Source of the DNA: JBHJHP01 sp042219825
Lineage (GTDB): Bacteria > Bacteroidota > Bacteroidia > Bacteroidales > UBA5342
DNA length: 64,000 bases
Assembly: GCF_042219825.1 (NCBI RefSeq)
Contig: NZ_JBHJHQ010000005.1
Span: 372,001-436,000 of the forward strand
Direction of reading: 5' to 3'
Below are positions 18,671 to 26,256 of this stretch, in pieces. Positions within the stretch are counted from its first letter, which is position 1. Each line of letters starts with the position of its first letter. The translations under genes and the position numbers were made by a program. A model generated the notes under the pieces. The model was given only the letters and a program-made list of their open reading frames with translations. It searched no databases and was not told the origin of the DNA.

Positions 18671-18953
18671 ATGATGTATTTCCCGACTATCAATAGTTAA
18701 TTCCCCTTTTATAACAGAAATTCTATTTAACAGTTCATTGATTAAAGCCTTGCAAATATTGTTATCTTTAATCAAATTAAACTATCTGCATTACAGTTTT
18801 ACCTACCTTAATTACTGAATAAATTGTATTCTAAAATAACACCTCCATTATTAACCTTTTTTAAAATATGGGTATTCGTCTGATATACTGATATTTAAAT
18901 CAATAACCTTTAGAACAAACTCATTTCCTGATTGCCGATAAAATAAAAAACTG
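18671..18953. other. AT-rich intergenic region between MBL gene and tetR
   Basis: A divergent promoter region without a recognisable gene or strong hairpin. The tetR promoter and operator occupy its right end and are listed separately. I see no clear TAnnTTTG box for the leftward gene. Confidence 0.4.
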
Positions 18954-18961
18954 TAATTTTG
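18932..18961 (+). promoter_or_regulatory. tetR promoter (TTG-N19-TAATTTTG)
   Basis: TTG at 18932-18934 and TAATTTTG at 18954-18961 are separated by 19 bases, matching the Bacteroidota sigma-ABfr pattern (-33 TTG, -7 TAnnTTTG). It lies 36 bases upstream of the tetR ATG. This is one of the two best promoter matches in the window. Confidence 0.6.
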
Positions 18962-18982
18962 ACCAATAAAGTAAATTAGTCA
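18960..18982 (+). promoter_or_regulatory. Likely TetR operator (imperfect palindrome)
   Basis: TGACCAAT (18960-18967) and ATTAGTCA (18975-18982) are inverted copies with one mismatch, around a 7-base spacer. The palindrome overlaps the -7 box and the start site, where a bound TetR dimer would block transcription, so autoregulation of tetR (and perhaps of the pump genes) is inferred. Confidence 0.5.
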
Positions 18983-18997
18983 GATATTAGATCTTTA

Positions 18998-19606
18998 ATG
19001 AAACAGGAAACCAAACAATCTGAGATTATTAATGCAGCTCAGGAACTGTTCTCAACTTTTGGATTTGAGAAAACGACAATGACTGACATTGCCAGACGAC
19101 TGGGAATTTCCAAAGCATCGCTCTATTATTATTTTACAGATAAAGAGAGTATTATTAAATCGCTTGCAATAAGAGAACAGGAGCAGTTCATAAATGAAAT
19201 ACAAACGATTACCGCCGGGGCTTCAAGTTCGAAGGAAAAACTTCTTTCCTATGCGGGGAAACGTGTGGAACTATTACAGCGCCATCTCACGTTAAGCAGC
19301 ATGAATATAGGAACCTATTCATCCATAAAAACATTGTTTTCTTCAATTCTGACTGATTTCCGGAAGCAGGAAACTGATCTGGTAACCAGAATCCTGTCTA
19401 TTGCAATTGAAAAAAAGGAAATAGGTGACATTAATCCACCGGAATTTGCAGAGCTCTACCTTGATGTGCTTATGGGCTTGCGTAAGAATGCTTACTATAG
19501 TTCAGGAAAAGTTGCATTGAATAATCTGCAATTTGAAGCCATAAAACAGGTAAAACAACAATCTCAGTTGTTTACCGAAGTATTTATAAAAGGTATTTCA
19601 GTATAA
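18998..19606 (+). CDS. TetR/AcrR-family transcriptional regulator
   Basis: A 202-residue repressor-type regulator. The helix-turn-helix is at about residues 10-55: AAQELFSTFGFEKTTM, then IARRLGISKASLYYYFTDKE, the classic TetR signature. The remaining helical part would bind the inducer and is not similar enough to any known subgroup for a ligand to be named. It lies directly upstream of the hlyD-like and emrB-like genes on the same strand (169 bases), and a palindrome covers its own promoter, so it very likely controls this efflux unit. Confidence 0.9.
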   Translation: MKQETKQSEIINAAQELFSTFGFEKTTMTDIARRLGISKASLYYYFTDKESIIKSLAIREQEQFINEIQTITAGASSSKEKLLSYAGKRVELLQRHLTLSSMNIGTYSSIKTLFSSILTDFRKQETDLVTRILSIAIEKKEIGDINPPEFAELYLDVLMGLRKNAYYSSGKVALNNLQFEAIKQVKQQSQLFTEVFIKGISV

Positions 19607-19637
19607 CATGAAGGCAACAGAATCGCAAACATTTGTG

Positions 19638-19661
19638 GTTATCCTGAATTGTCCGGATAAC
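19638..19661. other. Inverted repeat before the efflux genes
   Basis: GTTATCC (19638-19644) and GGATAAC (19655-19661) can form a 7-bp stem with a 10-base loop in the 169-base leader of the hlyD-like gene. No T-run follows. It may be an operator or mRNA structure; the sequence differs from the palindrome at the tetR promoter. Confidence 0.3.
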
Positions 19662-19775
19662 TGAACAAGCAACCAGTCACAAATACACATTTTTTACCCC
19701 CAAAAAGTATTAATAAACAAAAATCAAATCACTGTTGATACATATAGGATTCAACAAAGGAAAAGGAAATAATAT

Positions 19776-20822
19776 ATGGAAAAGGAAACGCCTGATAAAA
19801 ACAAGAAGAGCAGAAAGAGCAGAATCATTGTATTTGCACTCCTGGGTATTGGGGCTGTAATTGCCGCAGCGGTATATTATCGTTCTTTACGATTCGAGAC
19901 AACCGACGATGCGCAGATAGATACCGATATTACTTCACTTACCTCGCATGTACCGGGTTACATCGCGCAGGTAAGATTTGATGACAACGCCTATGTACAT
20001 AAGGGCGATACCCTGATCATTCTTGATGACAGGGAGCTGGCTTTAAAAGAAGCGCAGGCCGAAGTGTCACTGGAGAATGCCATAGCGCTGCTTAATACAA
20101 CCCGGGAAAATACACGTTCTGTCAGACAAAGTGGCCAGACCAGCACAATTAAGATCGATGAACTCAGGATCCTTATGGAAAACACCACCAAAGATTTTGA
20201 AAGGTATAAGAAATTATATGAAGAAGGGACAGTAACACCACAACAGTTTGACAAAATCCGGACAGAAAAAGAAACTCTGGGAAAACGTATTGAGGCAGCC
20301 CAACAAACTGCGAAAGAAGTGGACTCGAGGATCAGTGCAGCAGACCAGCAGATTTCTGTTTCTGAAACAGTGGTCGAACAGCGTCGCATTGAACTGAAAT
20401 ATGCAAAACTTAATCATTCCTACGCATTTATTACAGCACCTTTTGACGGCATTGTGTCAAAAAAGAATGCTGTGGAAGGACAGCTGATTCAGGCAGGTCA
20501 GGCATTGTGCTCCATTATTTCCAACGATAATATCTGGGTGACCGCAAACTTTAAGGAAACCAAAATAAAAGATATCAAAGAAGGGATGAAAGTGGATGTC
20601 AGCGTGGATGCCTATCCGGATGAAATTATTGAAGGGCGAGTCGCATCGTTCTCTTCGGCAACAGGCTCTAAATTCTCTCTGATTCCTCCCGATAATGCAA
20701 GCGGCAATTATGTAAAAGTGGTGCAGCGAATCCCGGTTCATATTGATCTGGACAAAAACAATCCATTATTTAAACACATCAAACCGGGCATGAATGTTTT
20801 TGTAAAGGTAATTTTAAACTGA
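19776..20822 (+). CDS. HlyD/EmrA-family membrane fusion protein
   Basis: The periplasmic adaptor of a tripartite efflux pump, linking an inner-membrane transporter to an outer-membrane channel. One transmembrane helix lies at about 15-35 (IIVFALLGIGAVIAAAVYY). The lipoyl/biotinyl half-motif ITSLTSHVPGYIAQVRF follows, then an alpha-helical hairpin of about 110 residues (roughly 85-200) and the second lipoyl half with FITAPFDGIVSKK, then a beta-barrel. Length 348 is normal for EmrA. The emrB-like gene starts 6 bases after its stop. No TolC-type outer-membrane gene is in the cluster, so the third part must be encoded elsewhere. Confidence 0.92.
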   Translation: MEKETPDKNKKSRKSRIIVFALLGIGAVIAAAVYYRSLRFETTDDAQIDTDITSLTSHVPGYIAQVRFDDNAYVHKGDTLIILDDRELALKEAQAEVSLENAIALLNTTRENTRSVRQSGQTSTIKIDELRILMENTTKDFERYKKLYEEGTVTPQQFDKIRTEKETLGKRIEAAQQTAKEVDSRISAADQQISVSETVVEQRRIELKYAKLNHSYAFITAPFDGIVSKKNAVEGQLIQAGQALCSIISNDNIWVTANFKETKIKDIKEGMKVDVSVDAYPDEIIEGRVASFSSATGSKFSLIPPDNASGNYVKVVQRIPVHIDLDKNNPLFKHIKPGMNVFVKVILN

Positions 20823-20828
20823 TCCTGA

Positions 20829-22397
20829 ATGTCAAAAATTGGGCTCAACAAAATATTAGTAATCATAACAGTTGTTGCCGGTGCGCTATTGCAACTCATC
20901 GATTCATCCATCGTAAATGTTTCGCTGACGCAGATGATGGGGAACCTTGGCGCGACACTGGGAGATATCAGCTGGGTAGTCACAGGCTATACCACATCAA
21001 CCATTATTATGATAACCCTTTCGGGGTGGTTGAGTGCGAAGCTTGGACGCAAGGTTTATTTTACGGCATCCATCATTCTTTTTACAGTCGCCTCTGTGTT
21101 TTGTGGTTTGTCTACTTCCATTTCGCAGTTGATCCTGTTCAGAATTATCCAGGGAATTGGTGGCGGAGGCTTGCTGACTACCGCACAGGCGATTTTGATT
21201 GATACATTTCCACGTGAAGAACTGGGAACGGCCAATGCAATATTCGGCATGGGTGTTATTATTGGCCCGTCAATAGGTCCAACCCTGGGAGGTTATATCA
21301 CAGATCATCTGTCCTGGCACTGGATATTCTTCATCAACATTCCTGTTGGCATTGTAGCATCCATCCTTTCAATCCTGTATGTAAAAGATTCAGAATACCG
21401 GTTAAAAACAGGTAAAATGGACTGGGCAGCCCTGATACTCCTGATATTGACCATAGGATCATTACAGATAATACTCGAAAAAGGTCAGGAAAAAGACTGG
21501 TTTCAATCTTCATTTATCTCCGCACTAACCGCTATTTCAATAGTAGCAGGTATTCTTTTTGTGTTCCGACAATTAAAGGTTGAAAATCCAATTCTTAACC
21601 TGCGCCTGTTGAAAAACAGGCAATATGCCATCGGCACGAGTTTCGGATTTGTACAGGGCATTGGCTTGTATGCTTCCGTATTTGTGATCCCGATCTTTTG
21701 CCAGAGCATGCTCGATTACACGGCCAAAGATACCGGATGGTTAATGCTTCCGGGAAGTCTTGCAGCAGGTGTTATGATGCCGGTAGTAGCCACAGTGATG
21801 AAAAAAACGAAAATTTCTCCGGTTGTCCTTGCAGGAATAGGATTTTCGTCCTTTGTACTTTTTGTATGGTTACTTTCGGGAATGAACCAGGATACCGGAG
21901 CCAGAGACTTTTTCTGGCCTTTAATCCTGAGGGGTGTTGGTTTGGGTTTATTGTTTATCCCCTTACTTACCATTACAATCTACCCGTTACATAATAAAGA
22001 TGTGCCACAGGCAACCGCATTTACCACCATGGTCAGACAACTTGGCGGCGCATTTGGGATAGCCATGGCAACCACCTACATCAGCATTCGCAGTGTATTC
22101 CATTATAGCATTCTGAGTGAACACATCAGCAAATACAATCCTGTGTCTTATGAACGCTTACAGGGATACGCACATTTGTTTATGTCCAAAGGCAGTGATC
22201 TGGCGACATCTTACACAAAAGCAGCAGCAGCCCTAAAAGGCAGTCTGATGAAACAGGCTATGATCCTGACTTACAACGATGTATTTATAATTGTAGGCGT
22301 GTTTTTTGCCGCCTGTATACCCTTCTTATTACTTTTCAGGACGAAAGGGAAAAAAGGAGAAAATGCTGCATTGAAAACAGAACAAGTAATTGAATAA
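20829..22397 (+). CDS. DHA2-family (EmrB/QacA-type) drug efflux MFS transporter
   Basis: A 14-helix, 522-residue inner-membrane drug/proton antiporter. Typical features: SSIVNVSLTQMMGNL in helix 1, SWVVTGYTTSTI, GWLSAKLGRKVYF (motif A), and IGPSIGPTLGGYI in helix 5 (motif C of drug exporters), followed by WHWIFFINIPVG, a stretch nearly invariant in DHA2 pumps. It works with the HlyD/EmrA-type protein just upstream and is probably under the TetR regulator. The short gap to the adaptor gene indicates one transcript. The drug specificity cannot be read from the sequence. Confidence 0.93.
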   Translation: MSKIGLNKILVIITVVAGALLQLIDSSIVNVSLTQMMGNLGATLGDISWVVTGYTTSTIIMITLSGWLSAKLGRKVYFTASIILFTVASVFCGLSTSISQLILFRIIQGIGGGGLLTTAQAILIDTFPREELGTANAIFGMGVIIGPSIGPTLGGYITDHLSWHWIFFINIPVGIVASILSILYVKDSEYRLKTGKMDWAALILLILTIGSLQIILEKGQEKDWFQSSFISALTAISIVAGILFVFRQLKVENPILNLRLLKNRQYAIGTSFGFVQGIGLYASVFVIPIFCQSMLDYTAKDTGWLMLPGSLAAGVMMPVVATVMKKTKISPVVLAGIGFSSFVLFVWLLSGMNQDTGARDFFWPLILRGVGLGLLFIPLLTITIYPLHNKDVPQATAFTTMVRQLGGAFGIAMATTYISIRSVFHYSILSEHISKYNPVSYERLQGYAHLFMSKGSDLATSYTKAAAALKGSLMKQAMILTYNDVFIIVGVFFAACIPFLLLFRTKGKKGENAALKTEQVIE

Positions 22398-22432
22398 TTT
22401 TAAAAAGTTATTTGGCTTGGTTTAATTAACGC

Positions 22433-22482
22433 TGTGGGGCGTACTGTCCCGAAGTATCGGGAGAACCAGTGACCTCTTGCCT
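22433..22482 (-). pseudogene. tRNA-Asp 3'-part remnant with a palindromic insertion
   Basis: 14 bases (22433-22446) match 22514-22527 of the intact tRNA region exactly, and 20 bases (22463-22482) match 22533-22552. Between them, the 5 bases that form the T-loop (GAATC on this strand) are replaced by the 16-base palindrome TCCCGAAGTATCGGGA (22447-22462). Similarity stops at the anticodon-loop side, so only the acceptor 3' side, T arm, variable region and part of the anticodon stem are present. It cannot make a tRNA. Confidence 0.75.
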
Positions 22483-22515
22483 TAAATAGAATTAAATACA
22501 GGACTAACTTAGTTG

Positions 22516-22590
22516 TGGGGCGTACTGGAATCGAACCAGTGACCTCTTGCCTGTCAAGCAAGCGCTCTGAACCAACTGAGCTAACGTCCC
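22516..22590 (-). tRNA. tRNA-Asp (anticodon GTC)
   Basis: Read on the minus strand: acceptor GGGACGT, D arm GCTC-AGTTGGTTCA-GAGC, anticodon stem CTTGC/GCAAG with loop TTGTCAG (anticodon GTC), variable AGGTC, T arm ACTGG-TTCGATT-CCAGT, acceptor ACGCCCC, discriminator A. CCA is not encoded. All arms fold, but the acceptor has an A4-C69 mismatch (ACGCCCC where ACGTCCC would pair fully). Confidence 0.93.
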
Positions 22591-22748
22591 ATAAAGAGCT
22601 ACAAAAGTAGAAGGAAATTTTGATTTTCAAAATAGTAAAACCGCCCTGTAAAAATATAAGGCCACATTTTTTTGATAATTAATATTAGACCATACTTTTA
22701 TACAAAAAGTATACAATTATCCCTTCTGTCTTTGTACTTTTGCTTTTC

Positions 22749-23324
22749 ATGAAAAACGATACCAAAATAAATTTCCTGTTAAAAAACCTGTTTAGGGGTT
22801 TTATCTATTCACTCATCATTGCAGCTGCCTACTTGTTGTTTAATAAATTTTTCATCCGGACCAACGAAGAATTATGGCAGGGTATTTTTTACAGCAACCC
22901 TGCAGTGATTTATCTAATATATATAGGCTCAGAGGTTTTCTTTGGTATCATTCCACCTGAGTTCTTTATGCTCTGGGCTTATGGGAATAATGATCTTGTT
23001 GGATATATTCTGAATGTAGCCTTTTTTGCAGGAGTGTCATACGGTGCTGGCGTTCTTGGTTTTATGATCGGTCGTTTTTTGCGAAAGACTGTAATTTTTA
23101 AATATATGGGGCGAAAATTTTTTCAACGGTACTGGCCGCAATTTAAGAAATACGGTTCGGCATTAATCATTGCAGCAGCGCTTACCCCCATTCCCTGGGC
23201 AGCCATCAGTATTCTTGTTGGCTCAACTGAATATCGTTTGAACCGGTTTTTATATGTCGCATTCTTCCGAATTCTGAGATTTATTGTTTACGGGTTCATC
23301 ATATTTCAAACCCATCAGTTGTAA
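22749..23324 (+). CDS. Small integral membrane protein, VTT/DedA-like
   Basis: A 191-residue protein with about five hydrophobic segments. The stretch GAGVLGFMIGRFLRK followed by RYWPQFKKYGSALIIAAALTPIPWAAISIL and then LNRFLYVAFFRILRF has the shape of the VTT (SNARE-associated/DedA) domain, in which a Gly-rich helix and an F/P-x-P motif form a re-entrant loop; such proteins help flip lipids. The match is by pattern only, so the function is not certain. ATG 22749 is preferred over TTG 22740. A TACTTTTG box at 22735-22742 sits just before the start and could be a -7 element. Confidence 0.6.
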   Translation: MKNDTKINFLLKNLFRGFIYSLIIAAAYLLFNKFFIRTNEELWQGIFYSNPAVIYLIYIGSEVFFGIIPPEFFMLWAYGNNDLVGYILNVAFFAGVSYGAGVLGFMIGRFLRKTVIFKYMGRKFFQRYWPQFKKYGSALIIAAALTPIPWAAISILVGSTEYRLNRFLYVAFFRILRFIVYGFIIFQTHQL

Positions 23325-23551
23325 GCATTTTAATTCATAGGTGATTGCCTAGGTTAACGCACCGGACTTTTTGTCACCTAAGAGACTCAATATCATGACA
23401 TTAAGTCCTTTTTTCGATAAATAAAATGTCAATTTGACAACCTCCAAAATCTCTCATTTAACATTTACACTGACTATCAATAGTTTATAAAACGGTTTAA
23501 AAATATGGCAAACCTTTTGGTGGATTCATGGCGTAAAAAAACAATTGAGTT

Positions 23552-26137
23552 ATGAATCTGAATAATTTAACCATTAAGGCACAGGAGTCGGTTCAGCAGG
23601 CTGTACAGATTGCTCAGTCATATCATCAGCAGGCCATTGAACCAGGACATATTTTGCAGGGCATACTGCAACATGCAGAAAACATGACTGATTTTTTGTT
23701 CAACAAGCTGGGAGTGAATAAAACTGCCATAAAATCGGCTCTTCAAAGCCATTTAGAATCCTACCCGAAAGTTTCGGGCGGAGAACCCTATTTATCCCGC
23801 GAATCATCTGAAGTGATCCAAAAAGCTTCGGATCATGCCGGAAAAATGGGCGATAAATATGTATCGGTGGAACACTTGTTACTTGGTATCTTGCACTCTA
23901 AAGACGGGGCAGCCAGATTATTGAAAGACGCAGGTGTTTCCGAAGTAGAATTGAAGAAAGCTATTCTGGAATTGAGAAAAGGATCAAAAGTAGAAGATCA
24001 GAATGCTGAGAACACCTTCGATTCACTGAATCGGTTTGCAATCAACCTGAATGAAAAAGCGAGATCCGGCAAACTGGATCCGGTTATTGGACGGGACGAA
24101 GAGATCAGGCGTATTCTTCAAATTCTTTCCAGACGAACCAAAAACAATCCGGTATTAATTGGAGAACCCGGAACCGGTAAGACTGCAATTGCAGAAGGTC
24201 TGGCCCATCGTATCATCAGAGGTGATGTGCCGGAAAATCTGAAAACACGAGAGATCTATTCGCTGGATATGGGTGCACTGATAGCAGGTGCCAAATACAA
24301 AGGTGAATTTGAAGAGCGTCTGAAAGCCGTTGTCAACGAGGTTATTGCATCTGATGGACAGATTATCCTATTCATTGATGAGATCCATACCCTGGTGGGA
24401 GCCGGGAAAAGTGAAGGTGCCATGGATGCAGCCAATATTCTGAAACCTGCCCTGGCCCGTGGAGAATTGCGCGCCATCGGAGCAACCACATTGAGCGAGT
24501 ATCAAAAGTATTTTGAGAAGGATAAGGCACTTGAACGTCGTTTTCAGACGGTTATGGTGAACGAACCGGATACCATGAGCTCCATCTCTATATTAAGAGG
24601 CTTAAAAGAACGGTACGAAAACCATCATAAAGTCAGGATTCTGGATGAGGCCATTATTGCTGCTGTCGAGCTTAGTCAGAGGTACATTACCGAACGATTC
24701 CTGCCGGATAAAGCCATTGACCTTATGGATGAAGCAGCTGCAAAACTGCGTCTGGAAGTGGATTCTCTGCCGGAATCGCTGGACGAACTTGGCCGTAAAA
24801 TCAAACAACTTGAAATTGAACGTGAAGCTATTAAACGTGAAAACGACAAGGCAAAACTGACCAACCTGACGCAGGAAATTGAAAACCTGAAAGAACAGGA
24901 AACGGAACTGAAAGCCAAATGGCAAAGCGAGCGTGACCTGATTGACAGAATTCAGAAAAGCAAGGCCAGTATTGAAGAACTGAAACTGGAAGCTGAACGT
25001 GCTGAACGTGGCGGTGATTATGGTCGTGTAGCTGAAATCAGGTATGGCAAAATCAAAGAGGAAGAGGCCAGTATTGAAAAAGCCCGGCAGGAACTGGTTA
25101 CGCTACAGGGCGATGATCCGATGATTAAAGAGGAGATTGATGCGGAAGATATTGCAGAAGTGGTGTCCCGCTGGAGCGGCATTCCTGTCACACGTTTATT
25201 GCAGGGAGAACGCGAAAAACTGCTTCATCTTGAAGATGAGCTACACAGGCGCGTCATCGGTCAGGAAGAGGCTATCGCAGCTGTTTCTGATGCTGTAAGA
25301 AGGAGTCGTGCGGGATTACAGGATCCGAATAAACCGATCGGTTCATTTCTGTTCCTTGGAACTACAGGTGTTGGTAAAACAGAGTTGGCCAAAGCGTTAG
25401 CTGAGTATTTGTTCGACAATGAAAATGCCATGACCAGGATCGACATGAGCGAATACCAGGAAAAATTTGCAGTTACAAGGCTGATAGGATCACCTCCCGG
25501 ATACGTGGGGTATGATGAAGGAGGTCAGCTGACCGAAGCTGTTCGTCGTAAGCCATACAGCGTGATCCTGTTCGATGAGATTGAAAAAGCACATCCGGAT
25601 GTATTTAACATTCTGCTGCAGGTGCTGGATGATGGAAGGTTAACTGACAATAAAGGCCGGGTAGCCAATTTTAAAAATACCATCATTATCATGACGTCAA
25701 ATATAGGATCGAACATTATTCGTGAACGACTGGAGGGATTAAACGATGAGAACAGGGACAGATTAGTTGAATCCACACGCAATGAGATATTCAGTCTGCT
25801 GAAACAAACCATCAGGCCGGAATTTCTGAACAGGATTGATGAACTCATTATGTTTACACCGCTTAATCTGAGCGAGATTAAGGAAATTGTAAAATTGCAG
25901 GTGAAACACATTAATAAACTGTTGTCCCGCAACAATACGACCCTGTCATTTACAGACGCTGCTATTGAGCATATTGCAAAAGCAGGGTTTGATCCGCAGT
26001 TTGGAGCAAGGCCTATAAAACGTATGCTACAACATGAAATTCTTAACAGGTTATCGAAAGAGATCCTGAAAGGAAGCCTTGGTGATACCGAGGAAATAAC
26101 CGTGGATTATAAAAATGGTGAAATCCGGTTTATTTAG
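23552..26137 (+). CDS. clpB: ClpB disaggregase (Hsp100)
   Basis: ClpB works with DnaK to pull proteins out of aggregates after heat or other stress. The 861 residues have the full layout: N-domain 1-145 with the paired repeats, first AAA+ module with Walker A GEPGTGKTAIAEG (about 200-213) and Walker B ILFIDEIH, the coiled-coil middle domain about 400-530 (EREAIKRENDKAKLTNL), and second AAA+ module with Walker A GTTGVGKTELAKA near 600 and LFDEIEKAHPDVF. There is no IGF/L loop for ClpP, consistent with ClpB rather than ClpA. A strong terminator follows 18 bases after the stop. The 227 bases upstream carry an inverted pair TAGGTGA/TCACCTA (23338-23380) but no promoter that I recognise. Confidence 0.97.
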   Translation: MNLNNLTIKAQESVQQAVQIAQSYHQQAIEPGHILQGILQHAENMTDFLFNKLGVNKTAIKSALQSHLESYPKVSGGEPYLSRESSEVIQKASDHAGKMGDKYVSVEHLLLGILHSKDGAARLLKDAGVSEVELKKAILELRKGSKVEDQNAENTFDSLNRFAINLNEKARSGKLDPVIGRDEEIRRILQILSRRTKNNPVLIGEPGTGKTAIAEGLAHRIIRGDVPENLKTREIYSLDMGALIAGAKYKGEFEERLKAVVNEVIASDGQIILFIDEIHTLVGAGKSEGAMDAANILKPALARGELRAIGATTLSEYQKYFEKDKALERRFQTVMVNEPDTMSSISILRGLKERYENHHKVRILDEAIIAAVELSQRYITERFLPDKAIDLMDEAAAKLRLEVDSLPESLDELGRKIKQLEIEREAIKRENDKAKLTNLTQEIENLKEQETELKAKWQSERDLIDRIQKSKASIEELKLEAERAERGGDYGRVAEIRYGKIKEEEASIEKARQELVTLQGDDPMIKEEIDAEDIAEVVSRWSGIPVTRLLQGEREKLLHLEDELHRRVIGQEEAIAAVSDAVRRSRAGLQDPNKPIGSFLFLGTTGVGKTELAKALAEYLFDNENAMTRIDMSEYQEKFAVTRLIGSPPGYVGYDEGGQLTEAVRRKPYSVILFDEIEKAHPDVFNILLQVLDDGRLTDNKGRVANFKNTIIIMTSNIGSNIIRERLEGLNDENRDRLVESTRNEIFSLLKQTIRPEFLNRIDELIMFTPLNLSEIKEIVKLQVKHINKLLSRNNTTLSFTDAAIEHIAKAGFDPQFGARPIKRMLQHEILNRLSKEILKGSLGDTEEITVDYKNGEIRFI

Positions 26138-26217
26138 AACGGATACAAATTTTCGAAAGCCGCTTTATGCGGCTTTTTTTTATGCCTTAATTTTATAATT
26201 TTGAATAACCTGTTTTA
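26130..26217 (+). repeat. Duplicated 88-base block, copy 1 (clpB end, terminator, promoter)
   Basis: This block and 28383-28470 have the same length and match at about 76 of 88 positions by eye. Copy 1 runs from the last codons of clpB through its terminator to a TAATTTTG promoter box (26196-26203) and the identical tail GAATAACCTGTTTTA. It marks the left edge of the tandem duplication that produced the next two genes. Confidence 0.8.
26156..26180 (+). terminator. clpB terminator
   Basis: AAAGCCGC (26156-26163) pairs with GCGGCTTT (26169-26176) around loop TTTAT, and the T-run continues to 26181. This is a textbook intrinsic terminator after clpB. Confidence 0.85.
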
Positions 26218-26256
26218 TTTAAATCAGATATAAAGCAATCTGCATCTAAATTAACT

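Noticed and set aside
22400..22630. Minus-strand frame of 76 residues across the tRNA region
   Set aside because: It runs straight through the tRNA-Asp gene and the broken copy; the translation is an artefact.
23338..23380. TAGGTGA/TCACCTA inverted pair before clpB as a heat-shock regulatory element
   Set aside because: Arms are 29 bases apart and do not match any heat-shock element that I know, so no claim is made.
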